NCBI GenBank assembly: GCA_013396915.1
Contig: VWZL01000675.1
Location: 62,001-126,000 of the forward strand
Source: Stercorarius parasiticus
Taxonomy: Eukaryota > Chordata > Aves > Charadriiformes > Stercorariidae
DNA: 64,000 nt
Direction: 5' to 3'
Positions 30,105 to 41,612 of this stretch are shown piece by piece. The stretch's first letter is position 1, and each line of letters opens with the position of its first letter. Both the position numbers and the translations under genes were made by a program. The notes under the pieces were generated by a model that ran no database searches, had not been told where the DNA came from, and saw nothing but the letters and a program-made list of their open reading frames with translations.

Positions 30105-33100
30105 CCTGCCCTGGAACTGGCAGGAGGAGAAACAAGAAAGTGTGGGGAAACTGTATATGCATGAAGCTGATTTTTTAAAAAAACAGTGAAAAATGAGAGG
30201 TAGGTATGCAAGAACATAAAAGAGGCAGCAAGGAAAAAATGGCAGCAATGAGTTAGGATGGACTACTGAGCAACTTAAAGCATCTGGATCTGCTGTGGGC
30301 AGGGATTGTTTGGCATAAAGCCTAGGAACAACTCAATTCCAAAAAAGCAGCTGGCAATTTAGCGTAGCCTGGTAGTACAGACTGCATAGTGTGCATTTCC
30401 CCATCTTAAAGGGATCAGCTAGCACATTTATTGGCCATCAGGGGCTAGGAAGAGGCATATGAGACTACAGAAAGAAGGCACAGTGCAAGAAAAGGAGGAG
30501 AACGTGTGGGAGAGGACGATGTTCCCTGGCATATTTCAGTGTTTTTGTGTGTGGTTTCAGAACGTCTCATGCAAGTCTCCTGGGTTGCAGCAATCCTCTT
30601 TCTTTAAGCTTCAGTTCATAGGATGATTTCCTATCAAAGTATACCAAGATATTTCTTCTAATTAATATCTGAGTCAGTCTCAATACGGCTGTACTTAATG
30701 TCAATATCGAGTGTAAGCAAATACATTTGACTAACCTCAGGTCAGGTTACTTTTAAACATGGTTTTAACTAAATTCTTTCCTATGTTGTTTTAAGAGAAT
30801 TAAGTTTGCTGCCCAGACTACCTATGGAAAGCTAGTAGCCAAGTCAGCGTCTTGTGTCCGTACCAGCTTCCAAAGGTGAAATAGCCGAAACACTGTGATA
30901 CCTTATCCTAGTGATGGACACACTCCTGAGGGGCACTGCGGGCTCTGAACCTTCAATACCCTCTGGAAATGGTGCAGAAAGTCATGGATAGAGAGAAACA
31001 GAAGGCCAGTTAGGCAGAGGCAAGAAAGCCGGGCAGCGTAGGACAGGTCGACAGAGAGGAAGCCACAAGATTGTGTGGGTAAGGTGGCAGTTGGTCCCTG
31101 AGTGTTTCAGAACTTCATATTCACAGCCGTGATAACCTCGTAGTGCCCAGTTCTACCTTGCTCATTTAGAGCCTGCATCTCTGCAACAGCCTCACTGGAA
31201 GTCCCTCCTTTAGCCCGCACTCGTTGCACGCAGCTGAAACGTGTAAGTGCAGATGCTGTTGTAAGTCTGCTGGGGTGGTCCGTTTACAAAAAAAGCTTCC
31301 AGGTTTTGTGTGATGACAGACTACTAAGGCTCCTGACACAAATACACATATTCTGATGTGGAGTTGTTTCTACTGCGCAGTCTAAAACTGGTTTAAGCGT
31401 GGAGAAATTTTTTCCAAGACTAAAGGGGAGGCAAGAGTGCAAGTCCTTGCGAGGCAGTACACCTGCCCATTGAAGACTTGACAGGAATTCTTGTCCTTTG
31501 ACCTTTGCTGGCTGTGGTTTTTATTCTTAGTGCCCAGCAAATCAAGGCCTAAATTTGGACAGATTTGTTAAAATTTGTACTAGCAGATCCATTTATGCAG
31601 CATGGCTGGAGGATCTGGCCAATAGGAAGGTGCCTATTAAATCATATTCTTTACAAGTGTGGCCACCACTGACGATCTGAACTCTTTTTTCTTCCACATG
31701 GCGTTTGCACTAAAAGCTCCAAATTTCCAGTTCAGCCCCCTCGTGCTAACTACAGAACTGCTAGATGTCTGGAACAGCTCTCTTTGTAATCTCATCTCGG
31801 TGAAAGTAAGATTGTCTGTGGTCTAAGGGAAGGGAGGAGAATCCAGAATGGGAGATAAATCTTGTTCCCATCTTTCCAAAAACTCTTTTCCAGATAATCG
31901 GGATACGGAAAAAAAACCAACCAAACAAAAAAAACAACTACAGAAGCCCAAACGCCAGTGCTTAAATTTAGTGCCAGTGGCTGATTTTGAGGTCTTGCCT
32001 CTATAACATTAAAATATTATAAAAGGCATGAGCCATGAATAAGTTCACTGAAGCTCGCTGGGAAAAGACTGGATGCCCTGTTAATTCCTTCCTTTTCTCT
32101 GGCTTTCTGCAGTGTTGTAAAGAGTTGTTTCATCCTTGTTAACTTTTTAATTCCAGGTTATGGGTATGTTCCTGCAAAGAGCACTTTAAAAGCTTTGTGT
32201 ACAGTTTGCAGATAACGCCCGTTGTGCTCGACCACGCGGTACCATTGCTTGCAACTCATGGACTGTTTAACTTTGGAGCAGTTCTGCCAAGCGAACAGGA
32301 GATGGCAGCGCGATACCGGGCGGCTCGGCAGCACGGGCTGCGCACAGCATCTTTGCCTGCCTGCAGAGAAAATAGATGAGAGCAAAGCAAAAATTGTCAC
32401 GTTTCTTCCACGCTAAAAGATTTGGCTTCTACCTCAATAATTCTCCTCCCCTTCTCCCTTCCCTCCCGCTTCTTACTCTGGTTAGCTTTGCCAGTGTTCC
32501 CCATGGCTTTTCACAGCTCATCTTGAATGTATTTCTTGCTCTTCTAACACGTTGCTAGCTTGGCAGGTTTGGAACATAAAGCTTTATGAATGGTTACCAT
32601 TGCTGCAACTGATTAGCTGAAGAATCACGTGATAGACAACAAATGGAACCACAAGTGCAAAGAAATTTTTCTACTTTTTTTTTTATCCCTCTGGTAACTC
32701 AGCTTGATTCTTGAGTCTTTGCCGTTTGTTAGTATGCCACGAAAATTTAGGCTCGTGCTGGACCTGCCGTGACCAGGAACCTGCCCTGCCTGCTAATTTT
32801 AATGCCTAGTAGCAATGGGTTGTGGGCCAGCAAAAGCTGTTTCCAGCTGCACGTTAGGTCAACAGGCTTGACAGAGTGGGGGTCAAGCAGCAAGAGCTCA
32901 GCCTGCATCTTCCACTTTGCCCGTCCTTAATCCAGAGTCCGAGAGCGCTGTTTCAAAACAACATGGCCAAGATTTCATCACAGGTGAGTACAGCAGACTG
33001 TGGCCAGTTCTGCGGGAGGCGGCTGCAAATCAGTGAGCACTTCTACGTATTTTCTGCTCACCACTTACTGGTGTCACCGGTTTGTGCAAGGGCTTTGTGC

Positions 33101-36100
33101 AAGGTAAGAAGCCAGGCAAGCACTGCAGAGGGTCTTGCAGCAGACGTCGAGTCCCATAGTACAGAGAGGAACAAAGCTAAAACTATTGAAATAAATCATA
33201 AATCTCATTACCTAATGGATAGCATGGCCACATATGCATGGCAGATAAAAGAAAATTAAATATGGAATTTTATAGAAGCTGTTGTGCTTTGGCGCTCTTC
33301 CCTGTCGTGCCATCACTGGGATCACATGCTATTTTTAGGAGTCAGAGAACCAGGAATCTTCTCTTGCTTTGCAACTGATCAGGAAAAGATTTAGGGCTGA
33401 TGGGAGAAGTAAGTTGGGCTTCCTGCCACCCCCAAGCTACTTTCCATTAAGGAGCAATGGTGAATTCCTGCATCTCTGGTCTCCTCATCAGTCATTTCTT
33501 GCTGTTTTTGTTCTAGCTTCCTTCCACATACATTTTGGGAAAGGTGTACCTGTCAGCTCAGGGCTCTGCAGTGCACGGAATCATTCACAGATAGGATAGC
33601 TTTGCCTGTGTAATGTTACATGCTTTGGTTTTGGTTGCGTGTCCTACTCATTATGCCTTCAATGGCAATTTCCTTACTTACACAACTTTTTTTCCCCCTT
33701 CTTTCAATGACTGCAGGAAAATCGGGTGTCTGGTCACAACATGATCAACTAGTCTGAAAAGTTATGAAGAAAGATGTGTCTAACCGATTGCTTTGTCCTG
33801 CACTGGACCTTCATTCATGCACCTTTTTGGTTACTATCACTCTTCACATAAGAGAAATAATGTGATAGATGCTTTTACCATCTGGTAAAAAACAACGCCC
33901 AGTGCCAAACAGCCCATCTCTGTGATAAGACTGAAGGAAAACCTAGACTTCAGCGGGCAGTATTAAGGTATCAAGGCAAGAAAAAAAGGATGGAACTTTG
34001 CTACTGAATCATGGTAAGATGTGGATGTCCATAGAGATGTTGGCAAAAATTAGCCCAAGAATGTTTCAAGGGATTTTGATACACATAAAGGACCTACATT
34101 TAATGACTTGCACTAACACTGCCACCTTTTCCTTTTTTAATGGTTCAGTCTTCACAGAGGTGGAGTCTTCCTCTCATTTGCAGAAAGGATTAACACACAG
34201 ATGTGTTTTGTTCCTTTCTGGACACTGGTGGAGAAAAGTCTGAGGTAGGTTACTCTATTACTAATAATAACGGGAGGAAAAACAATGTTGAGCAAATTGA
34301 GGTCTAGATGACTGACTTCGAAGTATTGAAATGAAAAGCCTAGTTTCATTGGTTTATGAAGTTTTGCTGCTAATGCAGAAACTACAGTAATTAATTCCAG
34401 TGGCACACCTGCTAAAATTGGTGTCATTTCTTAACAGGAGATGGACCTACTACATCAAAAGTAGTAAATAATTCTATTATTTAATCAACAACTAAAGGCT
34501 AATAGCACTCCAAGAAACACTTGGTTTCTCTCAGAGATTTAAAGAAACTCCACCAGAAACTCCAATCTTGGGTCTGTAGTTCATCTTCAATTGTATTTTT
34601 CCCTTCGTGAGTAAAGCATGTGGTAGACTAGTTGGTGTGTTTAAGCCTCACAAATGGATGCCTAGTAAAGATGATGCTCCTTAAAGCCTGTCCTTTCTCA
34701 TTACAGTGACATCTAAGAAAATATAGGCATAAAGAAAAACAGATAGTCTAGCATCTATTAAGTATATCCAAAATGTATGCACAAGGTAAAAATTACATCT
34801 GCTACATAATTCAGTAAATAAAGATCTAGGAATAAAGTCCTTTGGCTAAAAAGGCACTCATAGATTCTGACTTTGATGGAAGTTGAGGCTTTATACTAGT
34901 ATATCAACTAGATTAGATTTTAAAACTGCTTCTGAAGAGGTCACGTAAGATGTTTATGCTGATTCAGCCTACCCAATAAATTCTATGAGGTCAGCTGGCC
35001 ATCCAGCTCCTTGAAGACAGGAGATGCAAACTGACTGTGCTTTAATAAGTCATGTTTACTCACCTGCTCTCCTGGGGACAGATGCTGCACAAGATCTTCC
35101 ATGTGACAGAAAACAGGCACATCATTGCAGGGCAGGAGCTACCTTTCTCTCCCCCTCTGCTTTATGACTTAGCTAAGCTAAGGAGCTGGCCAGAACGGTA
35201 ATTATCACGATATTGAGATGTGGTTGTAAGGGGAGCTTTGAGGGCTGCAGGAGTAAGTTGTGGGTAATTTCTTGATGTTACGGCATTCATCAAGATCCTG
35301 ATAACACATAGACTAGGTCTAGGAGAAGAGCAATTCACAATGGCTGGTTTGAAACGTTTATAAATAATCATTCAAGACTGTTATTGTATGAGGACCTTTT
35401 AGTAATTTCATGAAGGGTCAAAGATAAACTATTTTTAGAGGATATATGTTTGTATTCTGGATGATTTAGTAATAGATTACATAAACATTGTAGTAACCAT
35501 TTTGGTAATTTTTTTTCAGAGTAAAGAAGTTCTAAATATTTTGGCTTCAACTGATTTGTCGCGTCACCCATAAGTCACGGAATAATTACGTAATTGATGT
35601 GATGTATTTAGAGTAATGTAAAAAAAGAGATGAGAATGCCTTTATCAAAATTCAAAATAAGTCATTGTTTGTTTCTGCACCCAGATTAACAGTGACCAGG
35701 ATGACAAAAATCAAGTGCCTTAACTCTCTCTTCCTGTTTAAAAGCTAAACCTTATTGTCTGCCAGACCATTGTGGCATGTGTTAAAAGTCAACATTTCTA
35801 GCCTCTTTCAGGCCAAAGCTGGAGTAAATTTCTAACCTAATGGTGCCCAGAAAAACAGTATTTCCCTCTCTAGTTTGACAGAGATTCCAATTTTAGTACC
35901 TCTCTAATCAAAGCAACAAACTCTCAGTTTGGCTGATTTTAGGTTACTGAAAACTTTGGGGTAAAATCTACAATGCCCTTTAGATTATTTAAATACGTAA
36001 CCAATAATTTGTGAAAAGGCGTAACGTAAATCCTGCTCAACACTAAGAGCATTTAGGTACCTCTGTCCTTTTCCTTTTGAATAATGGAGCTTATGTTTCT

Positions 36101-36280
36101 GAAAGACATTGCTTTTGAAAAGTATCACCTTCAGTGCATCTGTGCCATGTCAGAAGATTCAATTCACAAAGCATATCTTGTTTTTGAGGGTAGTATGAAA
36201 GTCAGTATTGTTTGGACGTGTTTAATCGAATGGTGACAAGGTATAACTCCTCAATTACTTTATAATGTGATACAAAATAA
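30105..36280. other. Intergenic DNA, no gene recognised
   Basis: AT-rich unique sequence with scattered poly-A and poly-T runs. The longest open frame (32876-33259, 127 codons) contains CAG|GTGAGT at 32994 but has no recognisable domain. No RNA gene or repeat was identified. Confidence 0.6.
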
Positions 36281-36345
36281 ATTATGAACATGGGAGTTGA
36301 AAGGACCTTCTGGGTCACTGAGTTCATCCCCAATTCTGCAGATGA
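36281..36345 (-). mobile_element. Possible old CR1-like 3' fragment
   Basis: The plus strand contains GAGTTGAAAGGACCTTCTGG followed by GTCACTGAGTTCATCCCC, resembling a decayed reverse-complemented CR1 3' UTR (GGTTGGAAGGGACC...GTCCAACCCC). Too short to be certain. Confidence 0.4.
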
Positions 36346-37361
36346 ACGTACATGTCTGACAAGTCTACAGCTTTCGGTAATCTAAAAATATAAATGCAAA
36401 CCCACAGTAAACAGAATCTAATATATGCACAGAGGTTTCTGTAACGCTACTGTGTTCTGTCGTAAGTTTAGCCTCGGCATTCTGGTTGCGGCTAGCAAAC
36501 ACAGACACACTCACTAAGAGATCAAGAGTCTCTTGGCTGCCACACATGTTGACTTTCAGCTAAAGCGGTCAGTAACACCTCCTCATTCTCATCATCCTCT
36601 CCTGTGGGTGCAGACAGGCACAGATTAAGTGTAGCTTTTCTGGTCAGGATATTAGGAGTCCCCTAACAATCTAGGATACTGCCCCCTTTTTACGCCAGAG
36701 GCACAGAGGAAAGCATGCGGATCCACCACCCTCGTAGCTCATTGTTATTTGTCAAGTAAGGGCAACAGGATTATTGTTTTCCCCAGCCTAGCATTTAAAA
36801 GATGAAGAATGGCTCTGTTGCCCTCCTTGGGGACTCTAAGAAGAACATTTTTTGTTGTGAAGATCGGGCTCTGGAAAGAGGTGACACACTCTGATCGTCC
36901 ATCATCTGTGATAGGAACCTACTTCTGCTTTCAGAGAGTCCAGATAATAACTCTGATGTATATTATCTTAAGAAGATCTGAATCAATTCATATTAAAAAA
37001 TGCTAAGCCGGTGTATAAAGAATACCAGTGAGATTAGAAAGTCCAAGATTTGCAATGCCTCGGTGTTAAGGAGCGTTAGCATTGATTCAGAATACAAGCC
37101 CTAATTTAAGTTCAACTCCATTATGAAGTGGGGATAAAATACAGAGTATTCCACTCTGCGATAAAAATCTTATGCCAGATATAGAAGCTGCTAACAGGAC
37201 TTGTGCCCTGAATGGAGGACCGCTTTACTTTTTTCTGCAGTTCCTTATTTTTGTCTCTGTTTTTCTGTGTTTTTTTTTCCCCTGGATTCCTGGCTGCTCT
37301 GGGAACTGGTGTTGGTGAATATGGCAGCTTGCTTTTGCCTAATGTATTATTAAAAAAACCC

Positions 37362-37383
37362 AAACCCTACATCTGTAGGGTTT
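37362..37383. repeat. Perfect 10-bp inverted repeat with 2-bp spacer
   Basis: The arms AAACCCTACA (37362-37371) and TGTAGGGTTT (37374-37383) are exact reverse complements around TC. It directly precedes a block with enhancer-like texture. Confidence 0.75.
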
Positions 37384-37640
37384 CAGCTTAAAAATATTTC
37401 CCCTTGCAAGCTACCTTTGATGAATCATTTTTTCTGCTTTTTTTTTTTGCAAATTTAAAGTGAACCCAACAGAATCATTCTCAGTGCTGCCATAAATTTT
37501 ATTTTTTTTATTGCAATTGCTAGTTTAATCTCATTGTGAATGAAAAATAAAGCAGTACTTCTTTCTCTGCAATTGGAAAGGCTCGGTTTCAAATTAATGA
37601 AAATGAGATTGCATAAATACTCAAAAGGCATGTTACAGTA
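37384..37640. promoter_or_regulatory. Candidate conserved non-coding element
   Basis: AT-rich but non-repetitive sequence dense in homeodomain and SOX-like cores: GATGAATCATT, ATTGCAATTGCTAG, TTAATCTCATTGTGAATG, TTTCAAATTAATGAAAATG, GAGATTGCATAAAT. The look is that of deeply conserved vertebrate non-coding DNA. Conservation was not tested. Confidence 0.35.
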
Positions 37641-40079
37641 ACCTTCAAATCATCATCTTCAAAAGAAAAGTAGTCTCTTCAGAAAGGGAAAAGAAGCTCT
37701 GATCAAAATTCTGAGAGTTATAAATAAGGACTCTGTACACAAAGGAACTTTGTATATTCAGTAGCGTGTCATATGATGGCAAAAGCACATGAGGGTCACC
37801 CTAAGGATTACATCATCCGGAAGAGAACACATGTATCTCTTACATGAAAAGCATGTCAGACAAAACCCATGTATTTGCAAAGTCTTAGCTTCTTGGTCTC
37901 CAATGTCTCATTAAATGTATAAGAGGTTATTTTTACCCTCTTTAGATTTATCTTTCCTGGACATGCACTGGTAATCCTCATTTAACTGCAAAGCCTACCA
38001 TGAGGGAGAATTAATTTGTGTTGAGAGAGCTCTTCATGTAAAAGAATGTTAATATGATATGACAGGCAACTTTTTTCTTTTGGGGAGGAGAAAGAATGAG
38101 TATTTGTGTGAACTTTACTAACTGCTTACAGTGTTTATTGACCCTCTTCTCTTACCCTTGCATACAAGTGCAGTAGACATCAAGGATCTGAAAACAATAA
38201 AAAATATCCCACGATAAAGACCATATTCAATGGACATTGCCCGATACTTCAAAGCTTAAAAGAAAAGTACATTGTACCGGGTACAAAGTGCAATTTGCGT
38301 TTGCAAATAAGATTTAATAAAACAAGACCTTAAGGTGCTCAGCAAGATCCAGTTCAATGCAGGAGATTGCCAATCACTTTCTATTCTATTTAGTAGAAGC
38401 TTTGACTTCTTTGAGGTTAAGCCTGAGAAGGGCAGAAGTGACAGAAACGTTAACAAGGCGGACTTATTCCTATTATGACTTCCTTCACTGAAGGGGAACA
38501 GCTTGGGTGCCTGAGATAGGCAGGTTAGGAGGAAAGGACTTAACGTAGTTGGATGTGGATCTACAGCCTGCAACTCAATAAAAGGTTGAGTCCTGTGCTT
38601 TGACTCAGGAGTCGTAAACTGTGCCACAAAGCACAATCCCAGGTTTTGTTCCCTATGCTTTTAAAGGATTGGATGCCTCTCCATTCGGGGGGGGAAAAAT
38701 TACAATATTCAGAGGAAGTGTCCCAGCAAACACCTTCCTGTTCTAAAACCAGACCCGTACTGTTCTGCTTTTTTGGTGGTAGTGTCAGCCTACCTTCTCA
38801 GCAGCTTTTATTCCTTCAGCTCCCTAGCAGAGTTGGAAAAAAGAGCCCTTCTTTTCTTTGTTGCTTATCTACTGAAACTGCTCTCTGACTCCAAATTACT
38901 TACCTTGGTTGAAGAAATGGCTTATTCTTAGATGTGAAGAAACTTATACTGGCCCTTTGTTACAGTCTTAGCTGGCCAAAAGTAATGTCTGCAATTTAAT
39001 GTTTGCTTAAATTGTAAAGTCCTCCAGAATTACTCATTGAATATAACTGGGTCTGGTCAGAGATGCAAATTAAATTCTGCAAATGCCTGGACTGTATGAG
39101 TTGAGAGCATCTACAATTAAAAATGCTCTAATTCTCTAGGGAAAAAAAAAAAAAGACCAAAAAGCCAAAACACCAAATCAAACCAAAATGCTGGCTAGGG
39201 TGGGGAAAGAATTAGACAGGCAATAAAATGATCCTTTTAAAGAACGCTGGTTATTTGGTGTTCTGGTACTATATCAAATATGCTTAGATGCTTAAAACAA
39301 ACAGTTATTTGTTTCAGCTTTATACTTTAGAGCAGAGACCTTACTTCCTTGAGAGCAAAAAACCTGGATAATTTTCAACAATTTTAGAGTTTGTGTCTGC
39401 TGCTGGACACCCATTCTACCTGACAACCATGTAGCAATAGTTGGTAAGCTCAGATCTGCCTGGTGAAACCACTTTAGAGATGATCTGCCTCGTTGTCCCA
39501 AAGGACAGGACTAATTTCAGGGAGCTATAACCATTTCGTACAGCAATAAATGTGGGGAGTCTAATCTCAGAAAATGGTTTAGTTGTATGTTAAATTTGTG
39601 TACGTATATTAATGCTTTGAGGTAGGATTTCAAAAGTAACATCAAGAAATCCAGGCTGGTTCATTACTGATAAATGTACTTTCTTACTCTGGTTTAACTA
39701 GACCCCGTTCATAGAGTTACTGTAGAACAGCTACTCCTTTTATCCTGGAATAATTAGTGCAAGGAAATCCATTTTATGAATTTAATTACAAGAAATATTC
39801 TTCCATTCCACCACGCTATTGAAGTTACCCCAACGTGTGTTCCCATAATAGGGCCTACATCAAAGACGGACGTTTCAGGGGAAAGGTAAGGAGCAATGAC
39901 TGATTACTGGGTAATAAAAGATAGACTGAAGCTCAATGTAGTTAACTTTTGAATTTACTGTTTTGCATTTTTCCCTGAAGGTAAATACCTCTGTGAAGAC
40001 AGTTTTACACAGTTTTATTCTTTCAGAGATAGACTACTTGATATACGTTTTGAAGTTTAAGACATTTGTTGTGCTCAGT

Positions 40080-41612
40080 GTAACTGGCTCCCTGCAATGA
40101 GGAGCTGATCCCCGCTCCCAGAAACCTCTCCTTTTGCCACGCACCTCACCTCAAGGGCAGGGTTTCCCCCCGGCTGCAGCACACCCTCTGCGGCAGGAGC
40201 ACTTCACCGGCGCCGTGTCAGGTATGGTGAAGGAAGGAGCGCATCGCCCTCGGGCTCGGCAGCCATGGCTCCAGGCGCGCCCTGCTCCCTGTCCCAGGCG
40301 CAGAGCGGCGCTTCGGGGACACCTCCTCGCCCGACTTTTCCACAAGCCCTGAAAGACCTCATGTCTCGGGGTGGGTTTCTGGGAGGTGGGACGAGGTTGG
40401 TCGTCTGAGGGGACTAAACAACAGGGCTCGCAGCTGGGTCGCCCTCCCACACTACCTAGCGGAGAAGACGCCGGCGTGGGCAGCCACCGTGGCCCCGGGG
40501 CGCGGCTGGGCCTCGCCACATGCCCCACGGCCGCCCCCGGCAGCTGCATCGGGAGCGTTTCGCTCCCGAGGGTAACAGCTGGCGCGGGAGCCCGTCGCCT
40601 TGCGAAGCCGCCCTTTCTGTTGCTTTTGACGTGAATTTGGGCTTTGCCCTGGAGACGCCTCCCGTTTCTGGACCGAGGAGAAGGGCACAGCCGGCCCTGG
40701 GGGATTGCGCCCCCCACTCTCTGGCGGCGTGTCCTGTGAGGGGAACGGGCGGCCCGGGGGACGCAAGCGCTGGACGTTCCCCTCCCCTCAGCAGCTCGGC
40801 GGGACGGGGGCAGGGACGGGGCGGGGGNNNNNNNNNNNNNNNNNNNNNNNNNNNNNNNNNNNNNNNNNNNNNNNNNNNNNNNNNNNNNNNNNNNNNNNNN
40901 NNNNNNNNNNNNNNNNNNNNNNNNNNNNNNNNNNNNNNNNNNNNNNNNNNNNNNNNNNNNNNNNNNNNNNNNNNNNNNNNNNNNNNNNNNNNNNNNNNNN
41001 NNNNNNNNNNNNNNNNNNNNNNNNNNNNNNNNNNNNNNNNNNNNNNNNNNNNNNNNNNNNNNNNNNNNNNNNNNNNNNNNNNNNNNNNNNNNNNNNNNNN
41101 NNNNNNNNNNNNNNNNNNNNNNNNNNNNNNNNNNNNNNNNNNNNNNNNNNNNNNNNNNNNNNNNNNNNNNNNNNNNNNNNNNNNNNNNNNNNNNNNNNNN
41201 NNGAGAGGGGCCGGAGGGGCAGCGCGGTGCCGGCGGCAGGGCCCTCCTCTGCCCGCCCCTCCGCGGGCAGCTCCGGGCGGCGGCGCACGGGGGTGGGAGC
41301 CTGGCCCGGACCGGAGCAGCCTGAGCAGATGCGGGGTGACGGCTTAACTTCTTTTTTTTAATTTTTTTTTCCTCCCCCCGTGAGCGGGCTGGCGCGTTTC
41401 TAAGGCAAAGCCATTGTCAGCGGTGTCCCAGCCAGCCCGCTCTAGGCCGGAGCTCCGCCGCCGGGGCTGGCCGGACGGTGCTGCCCCGGGCTGCCGCCGG
41501 CGCGAGGGGCAGCGCCGGGTGCACGGGCAGGCGCGGGGGGTGTCTGCGGGCACCGCGGGGAGCCCCGTCCCGGCCGCCCGGCTGACAATGCTCAGAGGCT
41601 GCGCCTTTGAGT
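40080..41612. promoter_or_regulatory. CpG island, probable promoter and first exon of the next gene
   Basis: Sharp rise in G+C and CpG from about 40080 to about 41612, with GGGGCGGGG Sp1-type boxes next to the gap, TTGACGTGA (CRE-like, 40627) and no TATA box evident. It abruptly gives way to AT-rich DNA (TAAATACAGTACTAAGC). Such islands mark constitutive vertebrate promoters. In human, as I recall, IPPK lies next to the BICD2 3' end in the same orientation, so this may be the IPPK promoter. No IPPK coding exon is visible; it could lie in the N gap. Long open frames on both strands reflect the absence of AT-rich stops. Confidence 0.75.
40828..41202. other. Assembly gap (375 N)
   Basis: A run of N inside the CpG island, flanked by GGGCGGGGG on the left and GAGAGGGGCCGGAGGGGC on the right. 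Extreme GC at gap edges is typical of short-read dropout. The gap size may be an estimate. Confidence 0.99.

Larger units (their letters stand above)
36346..40079. other. Intergenic DNA before the CpG island
   Basis: Mostly AT-rich unique sequence. It contains a 10-bp near-palindrome (37362-37383) and a candidate conserved block (37384-37640). An A run lies at 39140-39155. No exon recognised. Confidence 0.6.

Noticed and set aside
32876..33259. 127-codon open frame with an internal CAG|GTGAGT
   Set aside because: No recognisable domain or partner exon; single donor-like hexamers are common in 64 kb.
40151..40717. 188-codon minus-strand open frame in the CpG island
   Set aside because: High GC removes stop codons by chance in all frames; residue content is Pro/Arg/Ala-rich noise.
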